NCBI GenBank assembly: GCA_017303455.1
Contig: JAFLBM010000025.1
Location: 1 to 61,363, forward strand
Length of the DNA: 61,363 nt
Direction: 5' to 3'
Source: Chitinophagales bacterium
GTDB lineage: Bacteria > Bacteroidota > Bacteroidia > Chitinophagales > Chitinophagaceae
Below the pieces are notes generated by a model. It saw only the letters and a list, made by a program, of their open reading frames with translations, had not been told where the DNA came from and searched no databases. The translations under genes were made by a program, and so were the position numbers. Positions 8,611 through 17,571 of the stretch are shown here, piece after piece (positions within the stretch are counted from its first letter, which is position 1; every line of letters starts with the position of its first letter).

Positions 8611-9630
8611 TTACCAGCTAAAATTTGGATCAACATGTTCTTTGATCAGTTCTCTTATCTGGCTGATCGTTAGCCATTCTGTATTGGCCCCTGAACTGTA
8701 ATGAAACTCGTCCGGGACCCTTACTGCCTTTTTTTGTTTGATAAAATCACCGAGTTCCCAGACAGGCACCTGCGGCAGGATAACATAATACCTTCCCAGG
8801 TCATACGTGGTAAAGGAGTCTGAAGCTGTGATCATCTCTTCGTGTACTTTCTCCCCGGGCCGGATACCGATCACATTTTGTTTGCAATCCGGGGCAATGG
8901 CTTCTGCCACTTCGGTGATACGGTACGACGGTATCTTCGGAACAAAGATCTCACCGCCCCAGGCATGCTCCAGGGCATGTAATACCATCTCTACCCCATC
9001 TTCCAGGGAAATATTGAATCTTGTCATTTTAGGATCCGTGATCGGTATTATTCCCTCCTTTCTTTTATTCATAAAGAAAGGAATAACGGACCCGTTGGAC
9101 CCCATTACATTACCATACCGCACCACAGAGAAGACAATATTCTTATTGCCTCTAATATTATTAGCTGCAATAAATAATTTATCAGAAGTAAGTTTGGTGG
9201 CACCATAGAGGTTGATAGGTGCGCAAGCTTTGTCAGTAGATAAGGCTACCACTTTTTGTACGTCCGTTTCCAGGCTGGCTTTGATAACATTTTCGGCCCC
9301 GCCAATATTGGTCTTGATACATTCATCAGGATTGTATTCTGCGATATGTACATGCTTCATTGCAGCTGCATGGATAACATAATCAATTCCCTGCATGGCC
9401 CTTTTCAGCCGGTCATGATCCCTGACATCCCCGATAAAGAAACGGATCATCGGGTATTTGGAGAATGGGTATTCATTGGCCATCTGGAATTGCTTCTGCT
9501 CATCCCTTGAATAGATCACAATTCGGCGGACAGAAGGCCATTTTTTAAGGATCGTTTTTGTAAACTCCTTCCCAAAAGAACCAGTTCCCCCGGTTATTAA
9601 TACCGATTTCCCATTAAGATCCAGACTCAT
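8611..9630 (-). CDS. pseB: UDP-N-acetylglucosamine 4,6-dehydratase (inverting)
   Basis: The 339-residue SDR enzyme begins pseudaminic acid synthesis by converting UDP-GlcNAc to the 4-keto-6-deoxy-L-arabino sugar. It has the NADP motif LITGGTGSFGKEF, the strand GDVRDHDRL, the substrate-site HAAAMKHVHIAEYNP and the LSTDKACAPINLYGATK segment, where the usual catalytic Tyr-x-x-x-Lys is kept. It is the first gene of the minus-strand pse operon. The 140-bp divergent gap before the DUF4838 gene should hold its promoter, but I see no unambiguous TAnnTTTG element on the minus strand there. Confidence 0.95.
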   Translation of the reverse strand: MSLDLNGKSVLITGGTGSFGKEFTKTILKKWPSVRRIVIYSRDEQKQFQMANEYPFSKYPMIRFFIGDVRDHDRLKRAMQGIDYVIHAAAMKHVHIAEYNPDECIKTNIGGAENVIKASLETDVQKVVALSTDKACAPINLYGATKLTSDKLFIAANNIRGNKNIVFSVVRYGNVMGSNGSVIPFFMNKRKEGIIPITDPKMTRFNISLEDGVEMVLHALEHAWGGEIFVPKIPSYRITEVAEAIAPDCKQNVIGIRPGEKVHEEMITASDSFTTYDLGRYYVILPQVPVWELGDFIKQKKAVRVPDEFHYSSGANTEWLTISQIRELIKEHVDPNFSW

Positions 9631-9770
9631 AGTGATTATTTATAAAAAATTATGGTTGAATGCCGGCTGTTACAATTTGCCGACTAAGTTATAAACTAAG
9701 GCTAAAATTCTTTAACATTACCGTAAACCCTCAAGCACATATTTTGCATCACTCACATAAAACCTGTTGT

Positions 9771-12317
9771 ATGATCAAGAAGCTGCAAAAGATTCTTTCG
9801 CTAAACGTCTTCGTATTGATAGTATCGCTGACCGTTCCTCTATTGCTATCAAGGGTTTCAGCAGCTCCTCCCGGTAATTTCCAGGTTGCCTTCCCTTCCG
9901 ATTTTCCCACCGAAGTAGCTGCCGACCTTGAGCTATTGCTGGAGAAAACCACTCGTAAAGCCTGGGATATGGTACCCGGTCAAAAAACACAACAGGGCTT
10001 TAATTTAGTGATAATCGCTGCCGGCTCTTATAAAACCGGCGAAAGTTGTATCATCAGCAGTAACGGTAAAGACTTTGTACAATTCCAGGCTCCCACGATC
10101 AACGGACTGATCTTTGGTGTATACCGCCATCTCCGTGATCTTGGTTTTAAATTTTACCTGCCGGATGATATCTATACCATCATCCCGGCTGGTATCAATA
10201 TTTTCAGCAAAACCAGTAAAACAGTTACCCCTAACCTTCGCATCCGTGATTTCTTCGGTACCGGTGGTTTTGGATCAGGCCGTTCAGATGCCGACAGATC
10301 AGTGCAAAAAGCCTGGCAACTCTGGAAATGGCGTAATGGGTTTGGTACTGAATTTCCATTGGGTGGCCATGTGGGAGAAACCTTTAATCTCAATAACACA
10401 GCCCTGCTGGAAAAAAACCCTTCCTGGACAGCCACCCCAATCAAACAAAACGGGCAGGTGAACGTCAACACCAAACTCAACTATTACAACCCGGCGGCAC
10501 TGGATTATTTTACTGACTGGGTAATCAAAAAATATACAGACAAAAATTACAAAATACCGCCCGTCTACATCCGGGATATGGTTTCCATAGAGCCTGCTGA
10601 TGGCGGCGATTATATGCCGGGATCTGCCACGATTAATGGCACCAAACTCAGTACACCCAGCGACCAGGTTTTTTATGCCGCCAATATAGCGGCACAAAAA
10701 TTAGATAAACTGTTTCCCGGTCACCCCAACATAGGTGTCAATCTTTATGCTTACAGCCAGCATGCAGATGTTCCTTCGTTTCCACTTCATCCCCGGGTCT
10801 TTGTACAGATCATTCCTTACCAGTTTCAAACCGTGGCTTTCGGGCCTGCTTTTATCAAACGCTGGTCAGAAAAAGCAAAACGTTTTGGATTATACGATTA
10901 CTATAAATACCCCGATAGTCATTGGGACCAGCCGGCCGGTTATTCCCTGGATGAACTAATGACCCGTGCACTCCATGCAGCCAGGTCGGGTTCGGAAGGA
11001 ACTACCTATGAAACATCGTACAGCAAGTTTGCCACTGCTATTCCGTTATGGGTACTCTCCCGCTATATGGCCGATGGAAATGCAAAATGGGAAATACCTT
11101 ATAATCAACTCGTCAAAGACCTGTACGGTAAAGCATCCCCTGCTGTTCAAAAACTTTTTGCCCTTTTCTACCGGCAAAACCAGTTCAGTCCTTCTCAACT
11201 AAAATCAGCTTTCAATTTTTTGCAGGAGGCTGTATCATTAAACAGTGATCCACTTGTTCAGCAAAGGCTCGAAGAACTCAAACTCTATCTTGTCTATATC
11301 CGTTTGTACCAGGAATCTCAAAACCTGCAAACCGGTAACCTGGAGCAACGGATGCTGCCATTCTTTAAAATGGCCTGGACCCTGTATGAAAAAAAGATCG
11401 TTCATAGTTACCGTATCATGCAACTGATCTCTTACGGGTTTTTAAATACTCCCGGGCCGGATGCAGCTACCACCCAACGGTATCAAAAACTGCATGCCCT
11501 CACATTCCCGGAATCCGAAGATCCTGAAGCTTACTGGAAACAACCGGTGACCACAGCTGCCTACTCTGCAAAAGAACTCACTGCCCTGTATGAAAAGACG
11601 GGCCAGGCAACTAAGAATCAACCGGAGCAGCAAACGATGCGGCTGTCAACAGCATCGGTTATCACGACAGTTAAAAAACAATTCAACCCTGTAAAGGAAA
11701 TAACTGTGCAGGGTGATAATTATGTCAGGGGGTATTTTACATTCTATGCTGAAAAAACAACTACCATCAGTATCAACTGGTCATTAACCGGCGACAATCC
11801 TGCTCCTGCCATTACCATCTCTGGGACCAATACAGATTACAGCAGCGTATATGATAAAGCCATCAAAACCAAAGAAGGTGTTTATACCTTAACTGTTCCG
11901 GCAGGCGAAACAACTTTATTTGTAAATGCGGCTGATAAAACAACCTATCGCCTGAAACTTACTCTCAATGGTTCGTGGCTATTCTTCGAGCCATCACCCC
12001 GTGGGAAAATGGCATTTCTTAACAATAACAACCAAAATACTTATAAAAATCCCTGGTATCCAACCTTTTTTTATGTTCCACCGGGTACCACAGAAGTAAA
12101 GTATAAGGTTCAGTTAAACGGCCTTACTATTTATAATCCGGCTGGCAAACCGGCAGCCACCACTTTACTGGAAACACAACCGGGAGGGTTTGAGATCAGG
12201 AGCTTCAAAGTTGATCCCAACTACCAGGGTAAGATCTGGAAAGGCGTGGTAGACGGAAATCTTAATTATGAAATGCTCACTATACCTGATCAATGGTATA
12301 TGCTGCAACCAAAATAA
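9771..12317 (+). CDS. Secreted DUF4838 domain protein (glycoside-hydrolase-like)
   Basis: The chosen ATG at 9771 gives about 848 residues beginning with a signal peptide (MIKKLQKILSLNVFVLIV, cleaved near SRVSAAPPG). The frame extends upstream to 9660, but that extension is not signal-like. An N-terminal alpha-glucuronidase-like domain is suggested by DLELLLEKTTRKAWDM and FGVYRHLRDLGFKFYLP, followed by the DUF4838 core around VNLYAYSQHADVP and VQIIPYQFQTVAF. The C-terminal 250 residues look beta-rich, perhaps carbohydrate-binding. The family is often found in polysaccharide loci and is suspected to be glycosidic, but no activity is established to my knowledge. It is the only plus-strand gene inside the capsule region and splits it in two. 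Confidence 0.85.
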   Translation: MIKKLQKILSLNVFVLIVSLTVPLLLSRVSAAPPGNFQVAFPSDFPTEVAADLELLLEKTTRKAWDMVPGQKTQQGFNLVIIAAGSYKTGESCIISSNGKDFVQFQAPTINGLIFGVYRHLRDLGFKFYLPDDIYTIIPAGINIFSKTSKTVTPNLRIRDFFGTGGFGSGRSDADRSVQKAWQLWKWRNGFGTEFPLGGHVGETFNLNNTALLEKNPSWTATPIKQNGQVNVNTKLNYYNPAALDYFTDWVIKKYTDKNYKIPPVYIRDMVSIEPADGGDYMPGSATINGTKLSTPSDQVFYAANIAAQKLDKLFPGHPNIGVNLYAYSQHADVPSFPLHPRVFVQIIPYQFQTVAFGPAFIKRWSEKAKRFGLYDYYKYPDSHWDQPAGYSLDELMTRALHAARSGSEGTTYETSYSKFATAIPLWVLSRYMADGNAKWEIPYNQLVKDLYGKASPAVQKLFALFYRQNQFSPSQLKSAFNFLQEAVSLNSDPLVQQRLEELKLYLVYIRLYQESQNLQTGNLEQRMLPFFKMAWTLYEKKIVHSYRIMQLISYGFLNTPGPDAATTQRYQKLHALTFPESEDPEAYWKQPVTTAAYSAKELTALYEKTGQATKNQPEQQTMRLSTASVITTVKKQFNPVKEITVQGDNYVRGYFTFYAEKTTTISINWSLTGDNPAPAITISGTNTDYSSVYDKAIKTKEGVYTLTVPAGETTLFVNAADKTTYRLKLTLNGSWLFFEPSPRGKMAFLNNNNQNTYKNPWYPTFFYVPPGTTEVKYKVQLNGLTIYNPAGKPAATTLLETQPGGFEIRSFKVDPNYQGKIWKGVVDGNLNYEMLTIPDQWYMLQPK

Positions 12318-12319
12318 AA

Positions 12320-12958
12320 CTATATAACAGAACGTATTGTTTCAAAACATTCCGCATACACTGAACCGGACTGCACACCCCGGACTGTTGCCAATGCTTC
12401 TGTAAAAGATGGTTGCATGTAAGACCGGTGTTGCTGTGACTGGTACTGAGACAATGCTGCGATCTTTTTCTCAAGCTGCCTGCGGTTGACGATAATAAAA
12501 GTAGTACCGGCAAATGAAAAATTATTCCAGGGCATCTCGTAGCCATAGATGCTGCTGTACTTAAAGGCCCTTAAGGCTTCGGCATATATAACGCCGTGGT
12601 CCTGGTGGATATCTGCAGAGGAAGGAACAAACACGATAGCCGGTTTGTATTTCTTGTTTAACTGCAATAGATCATCCAGTATAGCTTGCCGCTGTTCCCC
12701 GAACAAGCGTACAGGGTAATCGAATAACTCAAGATCGTTTTTATCAATACCCAGCTTAGCCGTTGCTTTCCTCATTTCGTTGGCTAATGTATCCGGTGCC
12801 AATCCTGCCGGCAAAGAATTCCTGCATAAGGAAAAGGCAGCATAAACAACCCGGCATCCTTCACTGGTGAACTTTGCTATGCTGGCCCCGCATCCCAACT
12901 CACCATCATCGGTATGAGGTGACAGGACCAGTATTGTTTTGGTGGTCGTTTTTATCAA
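12320..12958 (-). CDS. PIG-L family deacetylase
   Basis: The 212-residue protein has the PIG-L/LmbE zinc motif LSPHTDDGELGCGASIAKF, in which HTDDGE corresponds to the family H-x-D-D-x-E, and a distal DIHQDHGVIYAEALRAF with a further zinc ligand. Such enzymes remove N-acetyl groups from GlcNAc-containing molecules. It follows the WbpB-like gene by 12 nt and converges with the DUF4838 gene (3 nt between stops). It may deacetylate a sugar nucleotide or the finished glycan; the substrate cannot be read from the sequence. Confidence 0.87.
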   Translation of the reverse strand: MIKTTTKTILVLSPHTDDGELGCGASIAKFTSEGCRVVYAAFSLCRNSLPAGLAPDTLANEMRKATAKLGIDKNDLELFDYPVRLFGEQRQAILDDLLQLNKKYKPAIVFVPSSADIHQDHGVIYAEALRAFKYSSIYGYEMPWNNFSFAGTTFIIVNRRQLEKKIAALSQYQSQQHRSYMQPSFTEALATVRGVQSGSVYAECFETIRSVI

Positions 12959-12970
12959 AATGAGCAGTTA

Positions 12971-13870
12971 TTACAAATCAGTATTTCGTATATCCGTAAC
13001 CAGCCGCACTGAAGGGGCGGTGGTTTCCAGGCAAAATCCGTTTCCAGCCAGTATTGCTTCGTAGCTGGCCGTGTGCAGTGTCATCAACCCATCTGAAAAA
13101 TCAATTTCTTCATTGTTGATCTTTAATGAACGGAATATCCTTTTCTGTTCATTTCGTACAGATACAGGCAGATCATTTTCGTCAATACTCAACTCCCAGT
13201 TCACATCTGCTTTTTCAAGTACCAGCCTTCCCGACGCTTTCTCAGCTGTATGTAATGAAACTCGGTTTTCTTTCACGGCCCCAAACAACCAGAGCAGCAT
13301 ATCAAATAAATGGATCCCTATATTGGTGGCAATACCACCACTCTTACTGGTATCACCTTTCCAGCTGTTATGATACCATTGTCCCCTTGCTGTTATATAC
13401 TGTACATCCACCGCATATCGTTGCGAAACGGGCTCCTTACTTATTCTTTCTTTTAATGCAACAATAGAAGGATGCAGTCTTAGCTGCATGATCGTAGATA
13501 CCTTTTTGCCACTGGCTATTGCTGCTTTTTCTAACAGGGTTAAGCTAGCCGGCGTTAATACTACCGGCTTTTCACAAATCACATCAGCACCCACCCTGAA
13601 CCCAAGTAATACATGTTCTTCATGCACATGATTGGGTGAACAAACTGCCAGGTAGTCAACAGGGTTTCCGCTATTTTTTAATTGCTGTAGATACTGCTCA
13701 AATGGTTCTGCTGCTGTAAAAAAAACAGCATCGGGAAAATAACTGTCCAGCACCCCCACTGAATCATTCACATCAAAGGCAGCTACCAGCCTGTTACCGG
13801 TTTCTTTGATAGCTTTCAGGTGGCGGGGAGCGATATAACCTCCAACGCCTGTCAGTGCAAAGTTTTTCAA
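12971..13870 (-). CDS. WbpB/WlbA-like sugar-nucleotide 3-oxidoreductase
   Basis: The 299-residue Gfo/Idh/MocA protein has the NAD motif ALTGVGGYIAPRHLKAIKE, LAVCSPNHVHEEHVL and the family lysine motif VICEKPVVL. The start and the absence of a long C-terminal extension match WbpB/WlbA, which oxidise C3 of UDP-GlcNAcA before transamination. It overlaps the WbpD-like acetyltransferase by 4 nt, the usual partner. The UDP-GlcNAc 6-dehydrogenase (WbpA) and the WbpE aminotransferase of the classic route are not next to it; the DegT protein at 1370-2668 might take the aminotransferase role. Its substrate may also be a dTDP-sugar, given adjacent rmlA and rmlB. Confidence 0.85.
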   Translation of the reverse strand: MKNFALTGVGGYIAPRHLKAIKETGNRLVAAFDVNDSVGVLDSYFPDAVFFTAAEPFEQYLQQLKNSGNPVDYLAVCSPNHVHEEHVLLGFRVGADVICEKPVVLTPASLTLLEKAAIASGKKVSTIMQLRLHPSIVALKERISKEPVSQRYAVDVQYITARGQWYHNSWKGDTSKSGGIATNIGIHLFDMLLWLFGAVKENRVSLHTAEKASGRLVLEKADVNWELSIDENDLPVSVRNEQKRIFRSLKINNEEIDFSDGLMTLHTASYEAILAGNGFCLETTAPSVRLVTDIRNTDL

Positions 13871-14442
13871 TCGCTGATTTTGGTGACCATTTCACCTTTT
13901 AACTGGTATTGCTGGCCACTTTCAGCGCAACTGGCTTTTCCTGCAGCATCAAATACCAGGCGCTGGCCGTATTCACTCATCCATCCTTTTTGTACGGCAG
14001 GTGTTCCAACTACTAACGCATAGGCGGGAATATTTTTTATAACTACAGCACCTGCACCAATAAATGCATATGCCCCTATCTCAACTCCGCATACAATTGT
14101 TGCATTGGCACCGATTGATGCTCCTTTTCGTATAATCGTTTCTTTATACTCATGCTTACGGCTGATAGCACTCCTTGGATTCAATACATTGGTAAAGACA
14201 ACAGAAGGGCCGATAAATACATCATCTTCACAGACCACTCCTTCGTAAACCGATACATTATTCTGCACTTTTACATTGTTTCCAATCTTCACTCCTGCCG
14301 CTATAAATACATTCTGCCCGATATTACAATGGTGACCGATCTCACTACCCGGCATGATATGGCTGAAATGCCAGATGCGGGTCTTTTCACCGATCCGGCA
14401 ACCTTCATCTATCACGGCAGTAGGATGTGCTAACCAGCTCAT
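13867..14442 (-). CDS. WbpD/WlbB-like hexapeptide-repeat N-acetyltransferase
   Basis: The 191-residue protein is a left-handed beta-helix acyltransferase. Hexapeptide repeats run from about residue 8 to 150 (for example IGEKTRIWHF, IGHHCNIGQNVFI, IGNNVKVQNNVSVYEG, IGANATIVCGVEIG). The WHFSHI segment near residue 25 and the NPRSAISRKHEY loop are typical of WbpD/WlbB, which acetylate the 3-amino group of UDP-GlcNAc3NA. It sits between rmlA (2 nt gap) and the WbpB-like gene (4-nt overlap). A dTDP-3-amino sugar acetyltransferase is the main alternative. Confidence 0.88.
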   Translation of the reverse strand: MSWLAHPTAVIDEGCRIGEKTRIWHFSHIMPGSEIGHHCNIGQNVFIAAGVKIGNNVKVQNNVSVYEGVVCEDDVFIGPSVVFTNVLNPRSAISRKHEYKETIIRKGASIGANATIVCGVEIGAYAFIGAGAVVIKNIPAYALVVGTPAVQKGWMSEYGQRLVFDAAGKASCAESGQQYQLKGEMVTKISD

Positions 14443-14443
14443 A

Positions 14444-15307
14444 TCAGCGGTTGGCTACTTTTTTAAGATAATTGCCATAGCCGCTTTTCGCAAGGGCATC
14501 TGCGAGTACCAGTAACTGTTCCTTCGTTATAAATTTTTTACGGAAAGCTATTTCTTCAATACAGCCAATATTAGTGCCCTGTCTTTTCTCGATCACCCTT
14601 ACAAATTCACTGGCATCACCGAGTGAGTCAAATGTTCCGGTATCTAACCAGGCTGTGCCCTGGTCAAGAATGGCCACTTTCAACGTTCCCCGTTTCAGGT
14701 ACTCTTTGTTCACATCCGTGATCTCGTATTCACCTCTTGGAGAAGGTTCCAGGTTTTTGGCAATGGACACCACTTCATTATCATAAAAATATAAACCGGG
14801 TACCGCATAGTTTGATTTGGGCACCGCTGGTTTTTCTTCAATGGAAATGGCTTTGTTGTTCTTGTCAAATTCCACCACACCATACCGTTCCGGGTCGCTT
14901 ACCTGGTAAGCAAATACATAGCCTCCTTCCACATCGGTCAGTGTTGTTAATTGCTGTTCTAACCCCGTTCCGTAAAATATATTATCACCCAGTATCAATG
15001 CCACTTTATCAGCACCAATAAATTGTTCTCCAATAACAAAAGCCTGTGCCAGCCCGTTGGGTATTTCCTGTATCGCATATTCAAACCGGCAACCTACCTG
15101 GCTGCCATCGCCCAGCAATCGTTTGAATTGAGGGTTGTCCTCCGGTGTTGTAATGATCAGGATATCATTTATGCCGGCCATCATCAGGATGGACAGCGGG
15201 TAATAGATCATCGGTTTATCATAGATCGGCATTAGCTGCTTGGAAATTGCCTTGGTGATCGGGTACAGCCTCGTACCACTTCCTCCTGCAAGAATGATCC
15301 CTTTCAT
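14444..15307 (-). CDS. rmlA: Glucose-1-phosphate thymidylyltransferase
   Basis: The 287-residue enzyme joins dTTP and glucose-1-phosphate to give dTDP-glucose. It shows GIILAGGSGTRLYPITKAIS, KQLMPIYDKPMIYYPLS and LALILGDNIFYG-type motifs (seen as VALILGDNIFYG), with EEKPAVPKSNYAVPGLYFYD further on, all diagnostic of RmlA/RfbA. The operon holds rmlB but no recognisable rmlC or rmlD, so the end product is likely not dTDP-L-rhamnose unless those genes lie elsewhere. Confidence 0.96.
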   Translation of the reverse strand: MKGIILAGGSGTRLYPITKAISKQLMPIYDKPMIYYPLSILMMAGINDILIITTPEDNPQFKRLLGDGSQVGCRFEYAIQEIPNGLAQAFVIGEQFIGADKVALILGDNIFYGTGLEQQLTTLTDVEGGYVFAYQVSDPERYGVVEFDKNNKAISIEEKPAVPKSNYAVPGLYFYDNEVVSIAKNLEPSPRGEYEITDVNKEYLKRGTLKVAILDQGTAWLDTGTFDSLGDASEFVRVIEKRQGTNIGCIEEIAFRKKFITKEQLLVLADALAKSGYGNYLKKVANR

Positions 15308-15337
15308 AAAAAAAATTTACCGGTAAAATAAACCAGC

Positions 15338-16492
15338 CTACCCTTTTACAATAAATGCAAACTGGTCTTTTAGTTTTAAGAATCTTTTTTCAAAATAATG
15401 ATAACTGACATAGCTTAACCCGATACTGAGGGCCATAGCCAACGGTAACTCAAAGAGCCAAAGTTGCCAGGAAGAATGATTCAATCCCAGCTTCCCCAAC
15501 CCGACAGCTACGACCAATACTGCAATGGTATGTAAACAGTAAAGTCCGTAGGTGTATTTTCCCAGGGTGCTGATCGTTTTCAGTTTTGATATCTTAAAAA
15601 GGGAATTTTTCGAAAAATTCTGCTCCAGTATGATCCAGCAAAAGAAAAAGGAAACGATCAGCCGTTTAAAAATGATCAGTCCGGGTGTAACAAAAATCTC
15701 ATGCCTGAAAAATAAGAGGATCACAACTACTGCATAAGGAACCAGGTGAAACCAGCCGCTTATTTGTTCAACCTTTTGCAGGAATTTTTTATTAGCAATA
15801 CAGAGATAAGCTCCCAATCCTCCAATGGCCATATCTGAAATAACCCCGAGGGTCAGCAATTCAATCTGCCTGTCACTGTACACAAACCGGTACAACAGCG
15901 ACACCACAACGACCACCATAAAAATATACTTGTGGCTATTCGCCGGTACCAGGAAGAAAAGAACAGGCCACAGTAAATAAAATTGTTCCTCGATCGCCAC
16001 ACTCCATAACACCGATAAGATGGAAGAATCAGGCGGGCCATTGAAAACAGTATTAAAATTATTCAGGAACAACGAACAAAGCAAAGGATCAGCCGTCTCA
16101 TTTGGCACTTGCCCCAGTGCTGTCTTGATAGCCGGGAAAGCCAGGAAACCAAACAACACACAGAAATAGTACAACGGCCAGATCCTTAATGCCCTTCTGA
16201 TATAAAAAGAAGAAATATGTACAATTCCCGTCAGTTGTTTTTCTTTGATCAGCAGGTAGGTGATCAGGAACCCGCTCAGCACAAAGAAAAAGCTAACACC
16301 CATATCACCATCATTGAACAGCCTTCCTTTAAAAAGCCGGTACCAGCCTTCGCTGCGGATCGAATTGGAGTTGGTGGCGAATATATGTGCAAAGAATACA
16401 ATTAGAAAAGAGAAAAACCGTAACCCGTCAAGGTTAGGAAAAAAAATCTTCTCTTTTTCTGCGGGAACAGCTGCGGGTGGTTGGCTCATCAA
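15338..16492 (-). CDS. Acyltransferase family 3 membrane protein (OafA-like)
   Basis: The 384-residue integral membrane protein has about ten hydrophobic segments and the acyltransferase-3 opening NLDGLRFFSFLIVFFAHI, which carries the conserved His, plus FFFVLSGFLITYLLI and WSVAIEEQFYLLWP. These proteins O-acetylate cell-surface sugars from the cytoplasmic acyl-CoA side. Its place between rmlA and rmlB, in the same direction, points to acetylation of the polysaccharide made by this locus. The specific acyl group and position cannot be told. Confidence 0.92.
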   Translation of the reverse strand: MMSQPPAAVPAEKEKIFFPNLDGLRFFSFLIVFFAHIFATNSNSIRSEGWYRLFKGRLFNDGDMGVSFFFVLSGFLITYLLIKEKQLTGIVHISSFYIRRALRIWPLYYFCVLFGFLAFPAIKTALGQVPNETADPLLCSLFLNNFNTVFNGPPDSSILSVLWSVAIEEQFYLLWPVLFFLVPANSHKYIFMVVVVVSLLYRFVYSDRQIELLTLGVISDMAIGGLGAYLCIANKKFLQKVEQISGWFHLVPYAVVVILLFFRHEIFVTPGLIIFKRLIVSFFFCWIILEQNFSKNSLFKISKLKTISTLGKYTYGLYCLHTIAVLVVAVGLGKLGLNHSSWQLWLFELPLAMALSIGLSYVSYHYFEKRFLKLKDQFAFIVKG

Positions 16493-16510
16493 AAACAGTT
16501 CATATTTTTT

Positions 16511-17569
16511 TCAGGATGTCTTATCATACTGTTTTTGATAATACTGCTGGTATTCACCACTGGTCACATGGTGCAGCCATTCGGTATTTTGAAAATACCA
16601 GTCAATCGTCTGTGCAAGCCCTTCTTCAAATGTGACCGATGGTTTCCAGCCAAGTTCTTTACTGATCTTGCCGGCATCAATAGCATAACGGCGGTCGTGA
16701 CCCGGTCTGTCTTTGATATAAGTAATGAGTTGTTCGCTGGTGCCCGCCGGGTTACCAAGGCGTTCATCCATCAGTTTGCACAGCAGTTTAACAAGATCAA
16801 TATTCTTCCATTCGTTAAAGCCACCGATATTATAGGTATCCCCTGTTTTCCCCTGATGAAAAATCAGATCAATAGCCCTGGCATGATCCTTTACAAATAG
16901 CCAATCACGGGTATATAAACCATCTCCATACACCGGCAATGGTTTTTTATTGATCACATTATTGATAAATAATGGAATTAGTTTTTCCGGGAAATGATTG
17001 GGGCCGTAATTATTGGAACAATTGGACACAACTACGGGAAGCCCATAGGTGTCATGATAAGCTCTCACAAAATGATCACTGGAGGCCTTGGAAGCACTAT
17101 AGGGTGAATGCGGATCGTATTTTGTTTCTTCGGTAAAGAAGCCTGTGTCACCAAGTGCTCCGTATACTTCATCAGTTGATACATGATAGAAACGTTTCCC
17201 TCCCATGTTGTCTTTCCAGAAATGTTTCGCTGTGTTCAACAGGTTCACAGTTCCTATAACATTCGTGTACACAAAATCAAGCGGTGAGTGAATAGACCTG
17301 TCCACATGACTTTCTGCAGCCAGGTGAATAACGCCATCCGGGTTATGCAGTACAAAAATTCTTTCTAACTGATCTGCATTAAGAATATCTGCTTTCTCAA
17401 AAAAATAATTCGGAGCATTTTCAATATCCCGCAGGTTTTCCAGGTTACCCGCATAAGTCAGCGCATCCAGGTTGATGATCTTATACTCCGGGTATTTATT
17501 TACAAACAGTCTTACCACATGGGAACCGATAAACCCGGCTCCCCCCGTGATGATAATTGTTTTGGACAT
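16511..17569 (-). CDS. rmlB: dTDP-glucose 4,6-dehydratase
   Basis: The 352-residue extended SDR enzyme shows the NAD motif TGGAGFIGSHVVRLF, HLAAESHVDRSI, the catalytic Asp-Glu region VSTDEVYGALG, YSASKASSDHFV with the Tyr-x-x-x-Lys pair, and RDWLFVKDHARAI. It makes dTDP-4-keto-6-deoxyglucose, a branch point for many deoxysugars. It lies 2 nt after the WbpP-like epimerase gene, so the two are surely co-transcribed. Confidence 0.96.
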   Translation of the reverse strand: MSKTIIITGGAGFIGSHVVRLFVNKYPEYKIINLDALTYAGNLENLRDIENAPNYFFEKADILNADQLERIFVLHNPDGVIHLAAESHVDRSIHSPLDFVYTNVIGTVNLLNTAKHFWKDNMGGKRFYHVSTDEVYGALGDTGFFTEETKYDPHSPYSASKASSDHFVRAYHDTYGLPVVVSNCSNNYGPNHFPEKLIPLFINNVINKKPLPVYGDGLYTRDWLFVKDHARAIDLIFHQGKTGDTYNIGGFNEWKNIDLVKLLCKLMDERLGNPAGTSEQLITYIKDRPGHDRRYAIDAGKISKELGWKPSVTFEEGLAQTIDWYFQNTEWLHHVTSGEYQQYYQKQYDKTS

Positions 17570-17571
17570 TA

